A DNA stretch of 64,000 bases from positions 2,666,001 to 2,730,000 of the forward strand of contig NZ_CP098325.1 in assembly GCF_023639785.1 (NCBI RefSeq). The letters run 5' to 3'. A program made the translations under genes and the position numbers. Under the pieces are notes generated by a model. That model saw only the letters and a list, made by a program, of their open reading frames with translations, was not told where the DNA came from and ran no database searches. This document shows positions 9,983-20,292 of this stretch, in pieces; the first letter of the stretch is position 1; the number at the start of each line of letters is the position of its first letter. The DNA is from Leclercia adecarboxylata (GTDB taxonomy: Bacteria > Pseudomonadota > Gammaproteobacteria > Enterobacterales > Enterobacteriaceae).

Positions 9983-10603
9983 TTACAAGAAAGGCTTAAC
10001 GTCACCGACCCCTTCACGCAGCACAACCGGTGCATCTTCCGTTAGATCGATCACCGTAGTCGGTTGCTGACCGAGATAGCCGCCGTGAATAATCAAATCG
10101 ACCTGCTTCTCGAGGCGGTCTTTGATCTCATCCGGATCGGATTCGGTAAAGTCGCTACCCGGCAGCATCAGCGAGGTGGAAAGCATCGGCTCTCCGAGTG
10201 TTTCGAGCAGCGCCTGGGCAATCGGGTTAGAGGGCACACGCATCCCGATGGTTTTGCGTTTTTCCTGCAGCAGGCGGCGCGGCACCTCTTTCGTCCCCTT
10301 AAGGATGAAGGTGTAGTTGCCCGGGGTGTTGTTTTTGATCAACCGAAACGCGACGTTATCCACGTAGGAGTAGGTCGACAACTCGGAAAGATCGCGACAC
10401 ATCAGGGTAAAGTTATGCCCGTTAGGAAGGTGGCGGATCCGGCAGATACGCTCCATCGCGCTTTTGTCTTCGATTTGACAGCCCAGCGCGTAACCCGAAT
10501 CGGTTGGATAGACGATAACCCCGCCCTTACGCACGATCTCCACGGCCTGATTAATCAAACGCGGCTGCGGATTGTCAGGATGGATATAAAAAAATTGGCT
10601 CAT
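9983..10603 (-). CDS. yciO: YciO, Sua5/YciO/YrdC-family RNA-binding protein
   Basis: A 206-residue single-domain member of the YrdC-like fold, related to the threonylcarbamoyl-AMP synthase TsaC. YciO itself has not been shown to carry out that tRNA modification efficiently. The segments GGVIVYPTDSGYALGC (about 29-44) and RxPSN (about 144) are the nucleotide and RNA-facing motifs of the fold. The length equals the E. coli protein. The start overlaps the rnm stop by four bases, so it forms an operon with rnm. Confidence 0.95.
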   Translation of the reverse strand: MSQFFYIHPDNPQPRLINQAVEIVRKGGVIVYPTDSGYALGCQIEDKSAMERICRIRHLPNGHNFTLMCRDLSELSTYSYVDNVAFRLIKNNTPGNYTFILKGTKEVPRRLLQEKRKTIGMRVPSNPIAQALLETLGEPMLSTSLMLPGSDFTESDPDEIKDRLEKQVDLIIHGGYLGQQPTTVIDLTEDAPVVLREGVGDVKPFL

Positions 10604-11481
10604 ACTACCCTCTCTTCAATTGGCGTTGGCTGCTCCCAGAGTTGCCACACCGGCTCGACGCCGGCAGGTAACCAGAGCTTGCGTCCCAGCTCTATCCAGG
10701 GACAAGGCTGATGAAAATCAGAGCCCTGGGAGGCAAGGAGTCCATACTGGCGGGCATATTCAGCCAGCTGACTGCGCTCGTTGGGTGCCTGCTGACACTG
10801 GGCGACTTCCATCGCATCTCCGCCATGTTCGGCAAAGTAAGCCAGCAGACGTTTCAGCCATTTGGCGGAGAGGTTATACCGCCCCGGATGGGCCAGTACC
10901 GCCTTACCGCCAGAATGATGAATGACATCAATAGCTTGTTCTATTGTACACCACTGGGGAGGAACGTATCCGGTTTTCCCGCGGGCGAGGTATTTTTTAA
11001 AGACATCGGCAATGTTATTTGCCTTCCCGGCCTCGACCAGAAAACGGGCAAAGTGGGCACGGGTCACCGCCCCGCCTTTCGCCAGCCGCAGGGCCCCTTC
11101 CCACGCGCCGGGGATGTGGGCTTTCTCCAGGCGTTCGGCGATCAACTCTGCCCGTAGCACCCGCCGCGTCTTTTGTTGGTCCAGAAACGCGCGCATAGCC
11201 GGGTTATCAATATCAATGTTCAACCCGACAATGTGAATCTCATGATTTTCCCAGACGGTGGAGATTTCCACGCCGGTTATCAGGGTCAGGGGCAATTCGC
11301 TGCGGGCAATTTCCGCCCGCGCAGCGGCAATGGCCTCGGTGGTATCGTGATCGGTAATAGCCAGCGTGCCCACGCGCATCTCATGGGCGCGATGGACCAG
11401 TTCTTCAGGCGTAAGCAGGCCGTCAGAGGCCTGAGTGTGGCTGTGTAAATCATAAATCACTGCATAATTCGTGTCGCTCAA
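10600..11481 (-). CDS. rnm: 5'-3' exoribonuclease Rnm (PHP domain; YciV/TrpH)
   Basis: A PHP-family metal-dependent phosphoesterase. The E. coli enzyme degrades short RNA oligonucleotides and trims the 5' ends of ribosomal RNAs. The metal ligands are visible: DLHSHTQASDG (His13, His15, Asp20), ITDHD, GVEIS and the later AHPGRY and GSDFH segments. I chose TTG 11481 because GGGAG precedes it by five bases, the resulting 293 residues match the E. coli length, and that start aligns (SDTNYAVIYDLHSH). A GTG at 11496 is the alternative. The gene is divergent from trp and overlaps yciO. Confidence 0.94.
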   Translation of the reverse strand: MSDTNYAVIYDLHSHTQASDGLLTPEELVHRAHEMRVGTLAITDHDTTEAIAAARAEIARSELPLTLITGVEISTVWENHEIHIVGLNIDIDNPAMRAFLDQQKTRRVLRAELIAERLEKAHIPGAWEGALRLAKGGAVTRAHFARFLVEAGKANNIADVFKKYLARGKTGYVPPQWCTIEQAIDVIHHSGGKAVLAHPGRYNLSAKWLKRLLAYFAEHGGDAMEVAQCQQAPNERSQLAEYARQYGLLASQGSDFHQPCPWIELGRKLWLPAGVEPVWQLWEQPTPIEERVV

Positions 11482-11557
11482 AGCGGCTCCCGTCACTGCT
11501 CGTCAATATCTGCGCCGCCATAATAACGGCATGTGGTGAAATTCTGAAATCGGGGGG

Positions 11558-11593
11558 TTGACAATAAGCCATCGAACTAGTTAACTAGTACGC
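11558..11593 (+). promoter_or_regulatory. trp promoter and TrpR operator
   Basis: TTGACA (11558-11563) and TTAACT (11581-11586) are spaced by 17 bases. The -10 box lies inside the palindrome ACTAGTTAACTAGT (11576-11589), the core of the known trp operator. Binding of TrpR with tryptophan would therefore block RNA polymerase. The sequence is almost the same as in E. coli. Confidence 0.96.
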
Positions 11594-11619
11594 AAGTTCA
11601 CTCAACGAGGTATCTGAAA

Positions 11620-11664
11620 ATGACCGCACATTTCACTCTGCATAGCTGGTGGCGCACCTCCTGA
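11620..11664 (+). CDS. trpL: trp operon leader peptide TrpL
   Basis: A 14-codon ORF encoding MTAHFTLHSWWRTS. It carries the tandem tryptophan codons (residues 10-11) whose translation rate sets attenuation, and the family-constant end WWRTS. The N-terminal half differs from the E. coli leader, but the length and Trp position are the same. It is followed by GC-rich segments able to form the alternative hairpins and by the attenuator at 11710-11733. Confidence 0.95.
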   Translation: MTAHFTLHSWWRTS

Positions 11665-11709
11665 TTGTCGGGCAGTGTCGTACGTCTGCGTCATGCATAC
11701 AGATACCTG

Positions 11710-11733
11710 GCCCGCCACTGAGCGGGCTTTTTT
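11710..11733 (+). terminator. trp attenuator
   Basis: The stem GCCCGC/GCGGGC (11710-11715 and 11722-11727) has a six-base loop and is followed by six T residues. It lies between trpL and trpE and is the intrinsic terminator that operates when tryptophan is plentiful. Confidence 0.95.
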
Positions 11734-11759
11734 ATGAACAGAATAAAGAGAACAACATA

Positions 11760-13322
11760 ATGCAAACAGCCAAACCGAACCTCGAACTGCTGACCCGCGA
11801 GGCGGCCTATCGCCACAACCCCACAGCCCTGTTCCATCAGGTTTGCGGCGCGCGTCCTGCCACCCTGCTGCTGGAGTCCGCGGATATCGACAGTAAAGAC
11901 GATCTGAAAAGTCTGCTGCTGGTCGACAGCGCCCTGCGCATTACCGCTCTGGGCGATACCGTTACCCTGCAGGCACTTTCAGAGAACGGTGCGGCCCTGC
12001 TGTCGCTGCTGGATGATGTCCTGCCTGCGGGCATTGAGAATGAACATCGTCCTGACCAGCGCATCCTGCACTTCCCGCCGGTCAGCCAGCTGCTGGATGA
12101 GGATGCCCGTCTCTGCTCTCTGTCAGTCTTCGATGCCTTCCGCCTGCTGCAAAACCTGGTGAATGTGCCGGAAAGCGAGCGCGAAGCGATGTTCTTTGGT
12201 GGCCTGTTTGCCTATGATCTGGTGGCTGGTTTTGAAGATCTCCCCGAGCTGGAGCAGGGAAACCGCTGCCCGGACTACTGCTTCTATCTGGCGGAAACCT
12301 TACTGGTGATCGACCACCAGAAAAAATACACCCGGATTCAGGCCAGCCTGTTCACGCCGTTACTGGCAGAAAAGCAGCGTCTGGAGCAGCGCATTGCCCA
12401 GCTGCAGGCGCAGATGGATGAAGCCCCCCCAGCGCTGCCGGTGCAGCGCGTGGAGCAGATGCGTTGCGACGTCAGCCAGACCGATGATGAGTACGGTGTT
12501 GTAGTTCGCCAGATGCAAAAAGCGATTCGCGCCGGCGAGATTTTCCAGGTGGTGCCGTCCCGTCGCTTCTCCCTGCCCTGCCCCTCCCCGCTGGCGGCCT
12601 ATGACGTGCTGAAGAAGAGCAACCCCAGCCCGTACATGTTCTTTATGCAGGATAACGATTTTACGCTGTTCGGCGCCTCGCCGGAGAGCTCCCTGAAGTA
12701 CGATGCCACCAGCCGTCAGATTGAAATCTATCCCATTGCCGGTACCCGCCCGCGCGGTCGCCGTGCCGACGGTTCGCTGGATCGCGATCTCGACAGCCGC
12801 ATTGAGCTGGAGATGCGTACCGACCAGAAAGAGATGTCCGAACACCTGATGCTGGTTGACCTGGCCCGTAACGACCTGGCGCGCATCTGCACGCCGGGCA
12901 GCCGCTACGTGGCTGATTTGACCAAAGTGGACCGTTACTCCTTCGTGATGCATCTGGTTTCCCGCGTAGTGGGCGAGCTGCGTCAGGATCTGGACGTGCT
13001 GCACGCCTACCGGGCCTGCATGAACATGGGCACCCTGAGCGGTGCGCCGAAAGTTCGCGCCATGCAGTTGATTGCTCAGGCTGAAGGCCGTCGCCGCGGG
13101 AGCTACGGCGGCGCGGTAGGCTACTTCACGGCCCACGGCGATCTGGATACCTGCATCGTGATCCGCTCCGCCTACGTCGAAGAAGGAATTGCGACCGTCC
13201 AGGCGGGCGCGGGCATCGTTCTTGACTCTGTACCGCAGTCTGAAGCTGACGAAACCCGTAACAAGGCCCGCGCGGTACTGCGCGCCATTGCGACTGCCCA
13301 TCACGCACAGGAGATTTTCTGA
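11760..13322 (+). CDS. trpE: Anthranilate synthase component I TrpE
   Basis: With TrpG, TrpE converts chorismate plus ammonia or glutamine to anthranilate, the committed step of tryptophan synthesis. The 520-residue length is that of E. coli. The feedback-inhibition motif LLES is at residues 37-40. The C-terminal chorismate-binding domain includes [10 protein letters not shown] and the conserved GGAVGYF near the end. I used ATG 11760, preceded by AAGAGA, because the longer frame from 11649 runs through the attenuator and has no homology. The TGATG stop/start overlap with trpGD indicates coupled, equimolar translation. Confidence 0.98.
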   Translation: MQTAKPNLELLTREAAYRHNPTALFHQVCGARPATLLLESADIDSKDDLKSLLLVDSALRITALGDTVTLQALSENGAALLSLLDDVLPAGIENEHRPDQRILHFPPVSQLLDEDARLCSLSVFDAFRLLQNLVNVPESEREAMFFGGLFAYDLVAGFEDLPELEQGNRCPDYCFYLAETLLVIDHQKKYTRIQASLFTPLLAEKQRLEQRIAQLQAQMDEAPPALPVQRVEQMRCDVSQTDDEYGVVVRQMQKAIRAGEIFQVVPSRRFSLPCPSPLAAYDVLKKSNPSPYMFFMQDNDFTLFGASPESSLKYDATSRQIEIYPIAGTRPRGRRADGSLDRDLDSRIELEMRTDQKEMSEHLMLVDLARNDLARICTPGSRYVADLTKVDRYSFVMHLVSRVVGELRQDLDVLHAYRACMNMGTLSGAPKVRAMQLIAQAEGRRRGSYGGAVGYFTAHGDLDTCIVIRSAYVEEGIATVQAGAGIVLDSVPQSEADETRNKARAVLRAIATAHHAQEIF

Positions 13323-14917
13323 TGGCTGACATTCTGCTGCTCGATAATATCGACTCATTTACCTATAACCTGGCGGATCAGCTGCGTGCTAACGGCCACA
13401 ACGTGGTGATTTACCGTAACCATGTTCCGGCTCAGACCTTAATCGACCGTCTGGCCACCATGCAAAACCCGGTGCTGATGCTCTCCCCGGGCCCGGGCGC
13501 GCCAAGTGAAGCGGGCTGTATGCCAGAGCTGTTGACCCGTCTGCGCGGTAAACTGCCGATCATCGGCATCTGTCTGGGGCATCAGGCCATCGTTGAGGCC
13601 TACGGCGGTTACGTCGGCCAGGCGGGAGAGATCCTGCACGGAAAAGCCTCCAGCATTGAACATGACGGCCAGGCGATGTTTGCCGGGCTGATGAACCCGC
13701 TCCCGGTGGCGCGCTATCACTCTCTGGTGGGCAGCAATATCCCGGCGGGGCTGACCATTAACGCCCATTACAATGGGATGGTCATGGCCGTGCGTCACGA
13801 CGCAGACCGGGTGTGCGGCATGCAGTTCCATCCGGAATCCATTCTGACCTCCCAGGGCGCGCGCCTGCTGGAGCAAACCCTTAACTGGGCGCTGCAGAAA
13901 CTGGAGCAGACTAACAGCCTGCAACCCATCCTGGAAAAACTCTACCAGGCACAGACCCTGAGCCAGCAGGAGAGCCACCAGCTGTTCTCCGCCGTCGTAC
14001 GCGGCGAGCTCAAGCCCGAGCAGCTGGCTGCCGCGCTGGTGAGCATGAAAGTGCGGGGTGAGCAACCGCAGGAGATTGCCGGTGCGGCCACGGCCCTGCT
14101 GGAAAACGCCGCCCCGTTCCCGCGCCCGGACTATCTGTTTGCCGATATCGTCGGAACCGGCGGTGACGGCAGCAACAGCATCAACATCTCCACCGCCAGC
14201 GCCTTTGTCGCTGCGGCCTGCGGGTTGAAGGTGGCGAAGCACGGTAACCGCAGCGTCTCCAGCCGTTCCGGCTCGTCGGATCTGCTGGCCGCCTTCGGGA
14301 TCAATCTGGATATGAACGCGGAGAAATCCCGCGACGCGCTGGATGAACTGGGCGTCTGCTTCCTCTTCGCGCCGAAATATCACACCGGATTCCGCCATGC
14401 GATGCCGGTTCGTCAGCAGCTGAAAACCCGCACGCTGTTTAACGTGCTCGGGCCGCTGATTAACCCGGCACACCCTCCCCTGGCGCTGATCGGCGTTTAC
14501 AGCCCGGAACTGGTGCTGCCGATTGCCGAAACCCTGCGTGTGCTGGGTTATCAGCGTGCGGCGGTGGTGCACAGCGGCGGGATGGATGAAGTCTCCCTCC
14601 ATGCACCGACCCTGGTCGCCGAACTGAACAGCGGTGAGATCAAAAGCTACCAGCTTGAAGCGGCAGATTTTGGCTTAACGCCATATCATCAGGAACAACT
14701 GGCTGGGGGCACCCCGGAAGAAAACCGTGACATTCTGACGCGCCTGTTACAAGGTAAAGGTGAGCCAGCGCATGAGGCCGCTGTTGCCGCCAACGTCGCC
14801 ATGCTGATGCGTCTGCACGGCGAAGAAGATCTCCAGCTCAACGCGCAAAAAGTGATTGATGTGTTGCGCTCTGGCGCAGCCTACGACCGGGTTACCGCAC
14901 TAGCGGCAAGAGGATAA
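13322..14917 (+). CDS. trpD: Bifunctional glutamine amidotransferase / anthranilate phosphoribosyltransferase TrpGD
   Basis: A 531-residue fusion of two pathway steps. The N-terminal class I glutamine amidotransferase (about 1-195) carries Cys84 in GICLGHQ plus His170 and Glu172 in FHPES, and supplies ammonia to TrpE. The C-terminal domain (about 200-531) is anthranilate phosphoribosyltransferase, with the PRPP-binding [14 protein letters not shown] segment and a KHGNRSVSS motif. The fusion is the normal state in enteric bacteria. The start overlaps trpE by one base, and trpCF begins three bases after the stop. Confidence 0.98.
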   Translation: MADILLLDNIDSFTYNLADQLRANGHNVVIYRNHVPAQTLIDRLATMQNPVLMLSPGPGAPSEAGCMPELLTRLRGKLPIIGICLGHQAIVEAYGGYVGQAGEILHGKASSIEHDGQAMFAGLMNPLPVARYHSLVGSNIPAGLTINAHYNGMVMAVRHDADRVCGMQFHPESILTSQGARLLEQTLNWALQKLEQTNSLQPILEKLYQAQTLSQQESHQLFSAVVRGELKPEQLAAALVSMKVRGEQPQEIAGAATALLENAAPFPRPDYLFADIVGTGGDGSNSINISTASAFVAAACGLKVAKHGNRSVSSRSGSSDLLAAFGINLDMNAEKSRDALDELGVCFLFAPKYHTGFRHAMPVRQQLKTRTLFNVLGPLINPAHPPLALIGVYSPELVLPIAETLRVLGYQRAAVVHSGGMDEVSLHAPTLVAELNSGEIKSYQLEAADFGLTPYHQEQLAGGTPEENRDILTRLLQGKGEPAHEAAVAANVAMLMRLHGEEDLQLNAQKVIDVLRSGAAYDRVTALAARG

Positions 14918-14920
14918 ACA

Positions 14921-16279
14921 ATGCAGACCGTATTAGCGAAAATCGTTGCCGATAAGGCCATCTGGGTTGAAGCGCGGAAACAGCAGCAGCCGCTCGCCAG
15001 TTTCCAGAATGACGTGGTACCGAGCAGCCGTCGTTTTTATGATGCCCTGCAGGGTGCGCGCACCGCATTTATCCTGGAGTGCAAAAAGGCCTCGCCGTCA
15101 AAAGGGGTGATCCGCGATGATTTCGACCCGGCGAAGATTGCCGCCATCTACAAGCACCACGCTTCGGCGATTTCGGTGCTGACCGATGAGAAGTATTTCC
15201 AGGGCAGTTTTGATTTTCTGCCTGTCGTCAGCGGCATCGCGCCGCAGCCGATTTTGTGCAAAGACTTTATTATCGATCCGTATCAGATCTGGCTGGCACG
15301 TTTTTATCAGGCCGATGCCTGCCTGCTGATGCTCTCGGTGCTGGATGACGAGCAGTATCGCCAGCTTGCTGCGGTGGCGCACAGCCTGAAAATGGGCGTG
15401 CTGACCGAGGTAAGCAACGAGGAGGAGCTGGAGCGTGCCATCGCTCTCGAAGCCAAAGTCGTCGGCATCAACAACCGCGACCTGCGGGATCTCTCCATCG
15501 ACCTGAACCGCACCCGCCAGCTGGCGCCGCGTCTGGGCGCAGGCGTGACGGTCATCAGCGAGTCCGGCATCAACAATTATGCCCAGGTCCGCGAGCTGAG
15601 CCACTTCGCCAACGGCTTCCTGATTGGGTCGGCGATGATGGAGCAGGAGGATCTCAGCGCAGCGGTACGTCGCGTGTTGCTGGGTGAGAACAAGGTCTGC
15701 GGCCTGACGCGCCCGCAGGATGCCGCCGCGGCTTATGAAGCAGGCGCCATTTACGGCGGGCTGATCTTTGTTGATGCCTCCCCGCGAAACGTTACCAACG
15801 CGCAGGCGCGGGAGGTGATCGCCGCGGCGCCGTTACAGTACGTGGGCGTATTCCGTAATGCCGCCATTGAAAAGGTGGCTGAGGTGGCAGAGCAACTCTC
15901 TCTCACCGCCGTTCAGCTACACGGCAGCGAAGATCAGAGTTATATCGATGCCCTGCGTCAGACGCTGAAACCGCAGGTGCAAATCTGGAAAGCCCTGAGC
16001 GTGGCCGACACCCTGCCGCCGCGCACGCTCAACCATGTTGATAAATATGTTCTGGATAACGGCCAGGGCGGAACCGGACAGCGTTTCGACTGGTCGCTGC
16101 TCAGCGGCGAGAAGCTGGATAACGTCCTGCTCGCCGGCGGTTTAAGCCCGGACAACTGCGTCGAAGCCGCCAGAGCAGGCTGCGCAGGTCTCGATTTTAA
16201 TTCAGGCGTTGAGTCGCAGCCGGGCATAAAAGATGCCAGCAAACTGGCTTCGGTGTTCAAAACGCTGCGTGCATATTAA
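14921..16279 (+). CDS. trpC: Bifunctional indole-3-glycerol phosphate synthase / phosphoribosylanthranilate isomerase TrpCF
   Basis: Two TIM barrels in one 452-residue chain. The N-terminal IGPS domain (about 1-255) shows [19 protein letters not shown], and [10 protein letters not shown]. The C-terminal PRAI domain (about 256-452) shows [17 protein letters not shown], and LDFNSGVES. The domain order performs pathway steps in the reverse of the chain order, as in E. coli. The gene is packed between trpD (three-base gap) and trpB (ten-base gap). Confidence 0.98.
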   Translation: MQTVLAKIVADKAIWVEARKQQQPLASFQNDVVPSSRRFYDALQGARTAFILECKKASPSKGVIRDDFDPAKIAAIYKHHASAISVLTDEKYFQGSFDFLPVVSGIAPQPILCKDFIIDPYQIWLARFYQADACLLMLSVLDDEQYRQLAAVAHSLKMGVLTEVSNEEELERAIALEAKVVGINNRDLRDLSIDLNRTRQLAPRLGAGVTVISESGINNYAQVRELSHFANGFLIGSAMMEQEDLSAAVRRVLLGENKVCGLTRPQDAAAAYEAGAIYGGLIFVDASPRNVTNAQAREVIAAAPLQYVGVFRNAAIEKVAEVAEQLSLTAVQLHGSEDQSYIDALRQTLKPQVQIWKALSVADTLPPRTLNHVDKYVLDNGQGGTGQRFDWSLLSGEKLDNVLLAGGLSPDNCVEAARAGCAGLDFNSGVESQPGIKDASKLASVFKTLRAY

Positions 16280-16289
16280 GGAAGAGAAG

Positions 16290-17483
16290 ATGACCACATT
16301 ATTAAATCCCTATTTTGGTGAGTTCGGCGGCATGTATGTGCCGCAGATCCTGATGCCCGCCCTGCGCCAGCTGGAAGAGGCGTTTGTGAGTGCTCAGAAA
16401 GATCCACTCTTCCAGGCTGAGTTTACTGACCTGCTGAAAAACTACGCCGGTCGTCCGACGGCCCTGACTAAATGCCGTAACCTGACGGCGGGCACCAACA
16501 CCACGCTGTATTTGAAGCGTGAAGATCTGCTTCATGGCGGCGCGCATAAAACCAACCAGGTATTAGGCCAGGCATTGCTGGCAAAACGGATGGGTAAAAC
16601 CGAAATCATCGCCGAAACCGGTGCCGGGCAGCATGGCGTGGCGTCGGCCTTGGCCAGCGCCCTGCTCGGCCTGAAATGCCGTATCTACATGGGCGCTAAA
16701 GACGTTGAGCGTCAGTCGCCGAACGTCTTCCGTATGCGTCTGATGGGTGCGGAAGTGATCCCGGTACACAGCGGCTCGGCCACCCTGAAAGATGCCTGCA
16801 ACGAAGCGCTGCGCGACTGGTCTGGTAACTATGAAAACGCCCACTATATGCTGGGCACCGCTGCGGGCCCGCACCCGTTCCCGACCATCGTGCGTGAATT
16901 CCAGCGCATGATCGGGGAAGAGACCAAAGCGCAGATCCTCGAAAAAGAGGGGCGCCTGCCGGATGCGGTGATCGCCTGCGTCGGCGGTGGCTCTAACGCC
17001 ATCGGCATGTTTGCCGACTTTATCGACGACACTAACGTAGGGCTGATTGGCGTTGAACCTGCCGGTCACGGCATCGAAACCGGCGAACACGGTGCGCCGC
17101 TGAAGCACGGTCGCGTGGGGATCTACTTCGGTATGAAAGCACCGATGATGCAAACCGACGAAGGCCAGATCGAAGAGTCGTACTCTATCTCTGCCGGGCT
17201 CGACTTCCCGTCAGTAGGGCCGCAGCACGCGTATCTCAACAGTATCGGTCGCGCCGAATACGTCTCTATTACCGATGACGAGGCCCTGGAAGCGTTTAAA
17301 ACCCTGTGCCGCAAGGAGGGGATCATCCCGGCGCTGGAGTCCTCCCACGCCCTGGCCCATGCCCTGAAAATGATCAAAGACAACCCGGAAAAAGAGCAGT
17401 TGCTGGTGGTAAACCTTTCCGGTCGCGGTGATAAAGACATCTTCACCGTTCACGATATTCTGAAAGCACGAGGGGAAATCTGA
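16290..17483 (+). CDS. trpB: Tryptophan synthase beta subunit TrpB
   Basis: TrpB condenses indole, channelled from TrpA, with serine in a PLP-dependent reaction. It has 397 residues as in E. coli. Lys87 in GGAHKTNQ forms the Schiff base with PLP, and the phosphate is held by the later GGGSNA loop. The start is the ATG after GGAAGAG at 16290; the frame remains open further 5' inside trpC, but that region belongs to the trpC reading frame. The stop overlaps trpA by one base. Confidence 0.98.
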   Translation: MTTLLNPYFGEFGGMYVPQILMPALRQLEEAFVSAQKDPLFQAEFTDLLKNYAGRPTALTKCRNLTAGTNTTLYLKREDLLHGGAHKTNQVLGQALLAKRMGKTEIIAETGAGQHGVASALASALLGLKCRIYMGAKDVERQSPNVFRMRLMGAEVIPVHSGSATLKDACNEALRDWSGNYENAHYMLGTAAGPHPFPTIVREFQRMIGEETKAQILEKEGRLPDAVIACVGGGSNAIGMFADFIDDTNVGLIGVEPAGHGIETGEHGAPLKHGRVGIYFGMKAPMMQTDEGQIEESYSISAGLDFPSVGPQHAYLNSIGRAEYVSITDDEALEAFKTLCRKEGIIPALESSHALAHALKMIKDNPEKEQLLVVNLSGRGDKDIFTVHDILKARGEI

Positions 17484-18292
17484 TGGAACGTTACGATCAC
17501 GTGTTTGCTGAACTTAAAGCCCGCAAGGAAGGCGCATTTGTTCCCTTCGTGACGCTGGGCGACCCCTCTCCAGAGCAGTCGTTAAAGATTATCGACGCCC
17601 TGATTGAAGCAGGTGCCGACGCGCTGGAGCTGGGCATTCCCTTCTCCGATCCGCTGGCCGACGGCCCGACCATCCAGAGTGCGACCCTGCGCGCCTTTGC
17701 GGCAGGCGTAACACCAGGCCAGTGCTTCGAGATGCTGGCGACCATTCGTCAGAAATATCCGGCTATTCCGATTGGCCTGCTGATGTACGCTAACCTGGTC
17801 TTCAACCGTGGGATCGACGAGTTTTACGCCGAATGCGCCCGCGTGGGGGTGGATTCGGTGCTGGTTGCCGACGTGCCGGTTGAGGAGTCTGCGCCGTTCC
17901 GCCAGGCCGCGATGCGTCATAACGTCGCGCCGATCTTTATCTGTCCGCCTAACGCCGACGACGATCTTCTGCGCCAGATCGCGTCCCACGGTCGCGGCTA
18001 CACCTACCTGCTGTCGCGGGCAGGCGTGACGGGCGCGGAAAACAAAGCCGCCCTGCCGCTGCATCATCTTGTTGAAAAGCTGACGGAATACAACGCCGCG
18101 CCGCCGCTACAGGGCTTTGGTATTTCGGCGCCTGAGCAGGTTTCTGCCGCGCTGGGTGCCGGGGCTGCGGGCGCGATTTCCGGTTCAGCCATCGTCAAAA
18201 TTATCGAGAACAATGTCGATAAGCCTGAGCAGATGTTGAGCGAGCTTAAATCCTTCGTCAGTGCCATGAAAGCGGCCACCCGTCCGCAATAA
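17483..18292 (+). CDS. trpA: Tryptophan synthase alpha subunit TrpA
   Basis: TrpA cleaves indole-3-glycerol phosphate to indole and glyceraldehyde 3-phosphate. The 269-residue TIM barrel has catalytic Glu49 and Asp60 in [15 protein letters not shown] glycine-rich phosphate-binding region (AISGSAIVK) lies near residue 235. This is the last gene of the trp operon, and its start overlaps the trpB stop. A hairpin follows eight bases after the stop. Confidence 0.98.
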   Translation: MERYDHVFAELKARKEGAFVPFVTLGDPSPEQSLKIIDALIEAGADALELGIPFSDPLADGPTIQSATLRAFAAGVTPGQCFEMLATIRQKYPAIPIGLLMYANLVFNRGIDEFYAECARVGVDSVLVADVPVEESAPFRQAAMRHNVAPIFICPPNADDDLLRQIASHGRGYTYLLSRAGVTGAENKAALPLHHLVEKLTEYNAAPPLQGFGISAPEQVSAALGAGAAGAISGSAIVKIIENNVDKPEQMLSELKSFVSAMKAATRPQ

Positions 18293-18299
18293 TAAAATC

Positions 18300-18322
18300 G
18301 CCGTCTGGTTTTGCCAGACGGC
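18300..18322 (+). terminator. Hairpin at end of trp operon
   Basis: The 9-bp stem GCCGTCTGG/CCAGACGGC (18300-18308 and 18314-18322) lies just after trpA. There is no T-run, so termination may be inefficient or Rho-assisted, or the hairpin may act as a 3' stabiliser. Confidence 0.6.
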
Positions 18323-18448
18323 CTCCCGCATAAATTGATCCCTTCGAGCTTTAACGCATTTAACACTTTCCAAAATACTATCCACGCGTATTATCCCCCC
18401 GTCTTATAAAACTTCCTCCTTAATCCTTCTGAGTTCAGAGGTTTAACT

Positions 18449-19660
18449 ATGTCATGGCACGACTTTAAGCAGACTTATTTAATTAAGTTCTGGTCACCTG
18501 TTCCTGCGGTCATCGCTGCGGGTATCCTCTCCACCTACTATTTCGGCATCACCGGCACGTTCTGGGCGGTCACCGGCGAATTTACCCGCTGGGGCGGACA
18601 ACTGCTGCAGCTGGCAGGCGTTCACACCGAAGAGTGGGGTTACTACAAACTGATCCACCTTGAAGGCACTCCCCTTACCCGCATCGACGGCATGATGATC
18701 ATCGGCATGTTCGGCGGCTGTTTTGCGGCGGCGCTGTGGGCAAACAACGTCAAATTGCGCCTGCCGCACAGCCGGATCCGTATCGTCCAGGCAATTATCG
18801 GCGGCATCATCGCCGGGTTTGGCGCCCGTCTGGCGATGGGCTGCAACCTGGCCGCCTTCTTCACCGGGATCCCACAGTTCTCCCTGCACGCCTGGTTCTT
18901 TGCACTGGCCACCGCCGTGGGCTCGTACTTTGGCGCCCGTTTTACCCTGCTGCCCCTGTTCCGTATCCCCATCAAAATGCAGAAGGTGAGCGCCGCATCG
19001 CCGTTAACCCAGAAACCGGATCAGGCGCGCCGTCGTTTTCGCCTCGGCATGCTGGTCTTCTTCGGCATGCTTGCCTGGGCGCTCTGCACCGCCCTCGACC
19101 AGCCTAAGCTCGGGCTGGCGATGCTTTTTGGCGTCGGTTTTGGCCTGCTGATTGAACGGGCGCAAATCTGCTTTACCTCAGCGTTTCGCGACATGTGGAT
19201 CACCGGCCGTACCATGATGGCGAAGGCGATTATCGCCGGGATGGCGGTGAGCGCCATCGGGATCTTCAGCTATGTCCAGCTGGGCGTTGAGCCAAAGATC
19301 ATGTGGGCAGGTCCGAATGCCGTCATTGGCGGGCTGCTGTTTGGCTTCGGGATTGTGCTGGCAGGTGGGTGTGAAACCGGCTGGATGTATCGCGCGGTCG
19401 AAGGCCAGGTGCACTACTGGTGGGTCGGTCTGGGTAACGTTATGGGTTCCACCCTGCTGGCGTATTACTGGGATGATTTATCGCCCGCGCTGGCGACAAG
19501 CTGGGATAAAGTGAACCTTATCAACACATTTGGTCCACTGGGTGGACTGCTGGTGACCTACATTTTGCTGCTGGTCGCCTTTTTACTGGTGCTGGCGCAG
19601 GAGAAGCGCTTCTTCCGTCGCGCTGCCATGAAAACTGAGATCCGCGAGGAGGCCGCATGA
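18449..19660 (+). CDS. yedE: YeeE/YedE-family membrane transporter
   Basis: A 403-residue polytopic inner-membrane protein with about ten hydrophobic helices and two related halves. Each half carries a conserved cysteine-containing stretch: MGCNLAAF (about 130) and GGCETGWMY (about 308). This matches the YeeE/YedE family, some of whose members import thiosulfate; E. coli YedE has been linked to selenium metabolism by genome context only. The start overlaps nothing upstream, and the stop overlaps the following TusA-like gene by four bases. In E. coli yedE and yedF lie elsewhere on the chromosome, so this pair has been moved next to trp. The transported species is not known. Confidence 0.88.
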   Translation: MSWHDFKQTYLIKFWSPVPAVIAAGILSTYYFGITGTFWAVTGEFTRWGGQLLQLAGVHTEEWGYYKLIHLEGTPLTRIDGMMIIGMFGGCFAAALWANNVKLRLPHSRIRIVQAIIGGIIAGFGARLAMGCNLAAFFTGIPQFSLHAWFFALATAVGSYFGARFTLLPLFRIPIKMQKVSAASPLTQKPDQARRRFRLGMLVFFGMLAWALCTALDQPKLGLAMLFGVGFGLLIERAQICFTSAFRDMWITGRTMMAKAIIAGMAVSAIGIFSYVQLGVEPKIMWAGPNAVIGGLLFGFGIVLAGGCETGWMYRAVEGQVHYWWVGLGNVMGSTLLAYYWDDLSPALATSWDKVNLINTFGPLGGLLVTYILLLVAFLLVLAQEKRFFRRAAMKTEIREEAA

Positions 19661-19890
19661 AAGAGATCGTACCCGACTATCGCCTTGATATGCTGGGTGA
19701 ACCCTGCCCTTACCCGGCGGTCGCCACCCTTGAAGCGATGCCGCAGCTGAAAAAGGGCGAGATCCTGGAGGTGGTAAGCGACTGTCCGCAATCCATCAAT
19801 AATATCCCGCTGGATGCGAGAAACCATGGCTATACCGTGCTGGATATTCAGCAGGATGGGCCGACCATCCGCTATCTGATCCAGAAGTAA
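19657..19890 (+). CDS. yedF: TusA-family sulfur-carrier-like protein YedF
   Basis: A 77-residue TusA-fold protein. The conserved CPYPAV motif near residue 18 supplies the cysteine that carries persulfide sulfur in TusA. Family members act as sulfur relays, and YedF has been tied to selenium metabolism only by context. It overlaps yedE by four bases (ATGA), so the two are translationally coupled and probably act together, the membrane protein supplying a reduced sulfur or selenium species to the carrier. Confidence 0.9.
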   Translation: MKEIVPDYRLDMLGEPCPYPAVATLEAMPQLKKGEILEVVSDCPQSINNIPLDARNHGYTVLDIQQDGPTIRYLIQK

Positions 19891-19991
19891 TATCAGGGTG
19901 GTGGCAGGCCACCTTTTGAGTATTAATCCCATTTTCTTCAGCATCTCTCCACGGAGTCTATGCTTTACATTGACTACAAAAGGAGAACGTT

Positions 19992-20264
19992 ATGTCAGAC
20001 CACAATCTTGATAATGATGCACAATATGCTGGTGAGAAGGCGAAGAACAAGCTGGATGAATTCGCTGGCGCTGCGCAGCAGCAGTTCGGCGAAGCCGTTG
20101 ATTCACCAAAACATCAGTTGAAGGGTGCCGGGCGCAAATATGCTGCACAGGCAAGTGACGTTGTAACAGATGTTACTGACGCGGTGAAAAATAATCCTCT
20201 TACCGGCCTGATTGCCGCAGGTGCGGTGGGTATTGTTCTCGGCCTGCTGTTAGGTCGTAAGTAA
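19992..20264 (+). CDS. DUF883 / ElaB-YqjD-like tail-anchored protein
   Basis: A 90-residue protein with a charged, helical N-terminal region (about 1-66; repeated Ala/Lys/Asp/Gln) and one C-terminal transmembrane helix (about 70-87) ending in GLLLGRK. This is the architecture of the ElaB/YqjD/YgaM group, C-tail-anchored inner-membrane proteins that bind stationary-phase ribosomes. The N-terminal part also resembles CsbD-like stress proteins. AAAAGGAG precedes the ATG. Which E. coli paralogue it corresponds to cannot be decided by eye. Confidence 0.8.
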   Translation: MSDHNLDNDAQYAGEKAKNKLDEFAGAAQQQFGEAVDSPKHQLKGAGRKYAAQASDVVTDVTDAVKNNPLTGLIAAGAVGIVLGLLLGRK

Positions 20265-20292
20265 AAAAAGGCCCTGCGGGGCCTTCTTTTTT
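20263..20292. terminator. Bidirectional terminator before ompW 3' end
   Basis: The stem AAGGCCC/GGGCCTT (20268-20274 and 20279-20285) has an A-run to the left and a T-run to the right, placed between the convergent DUF883-like gene and ompW. Confidence 0.88.
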
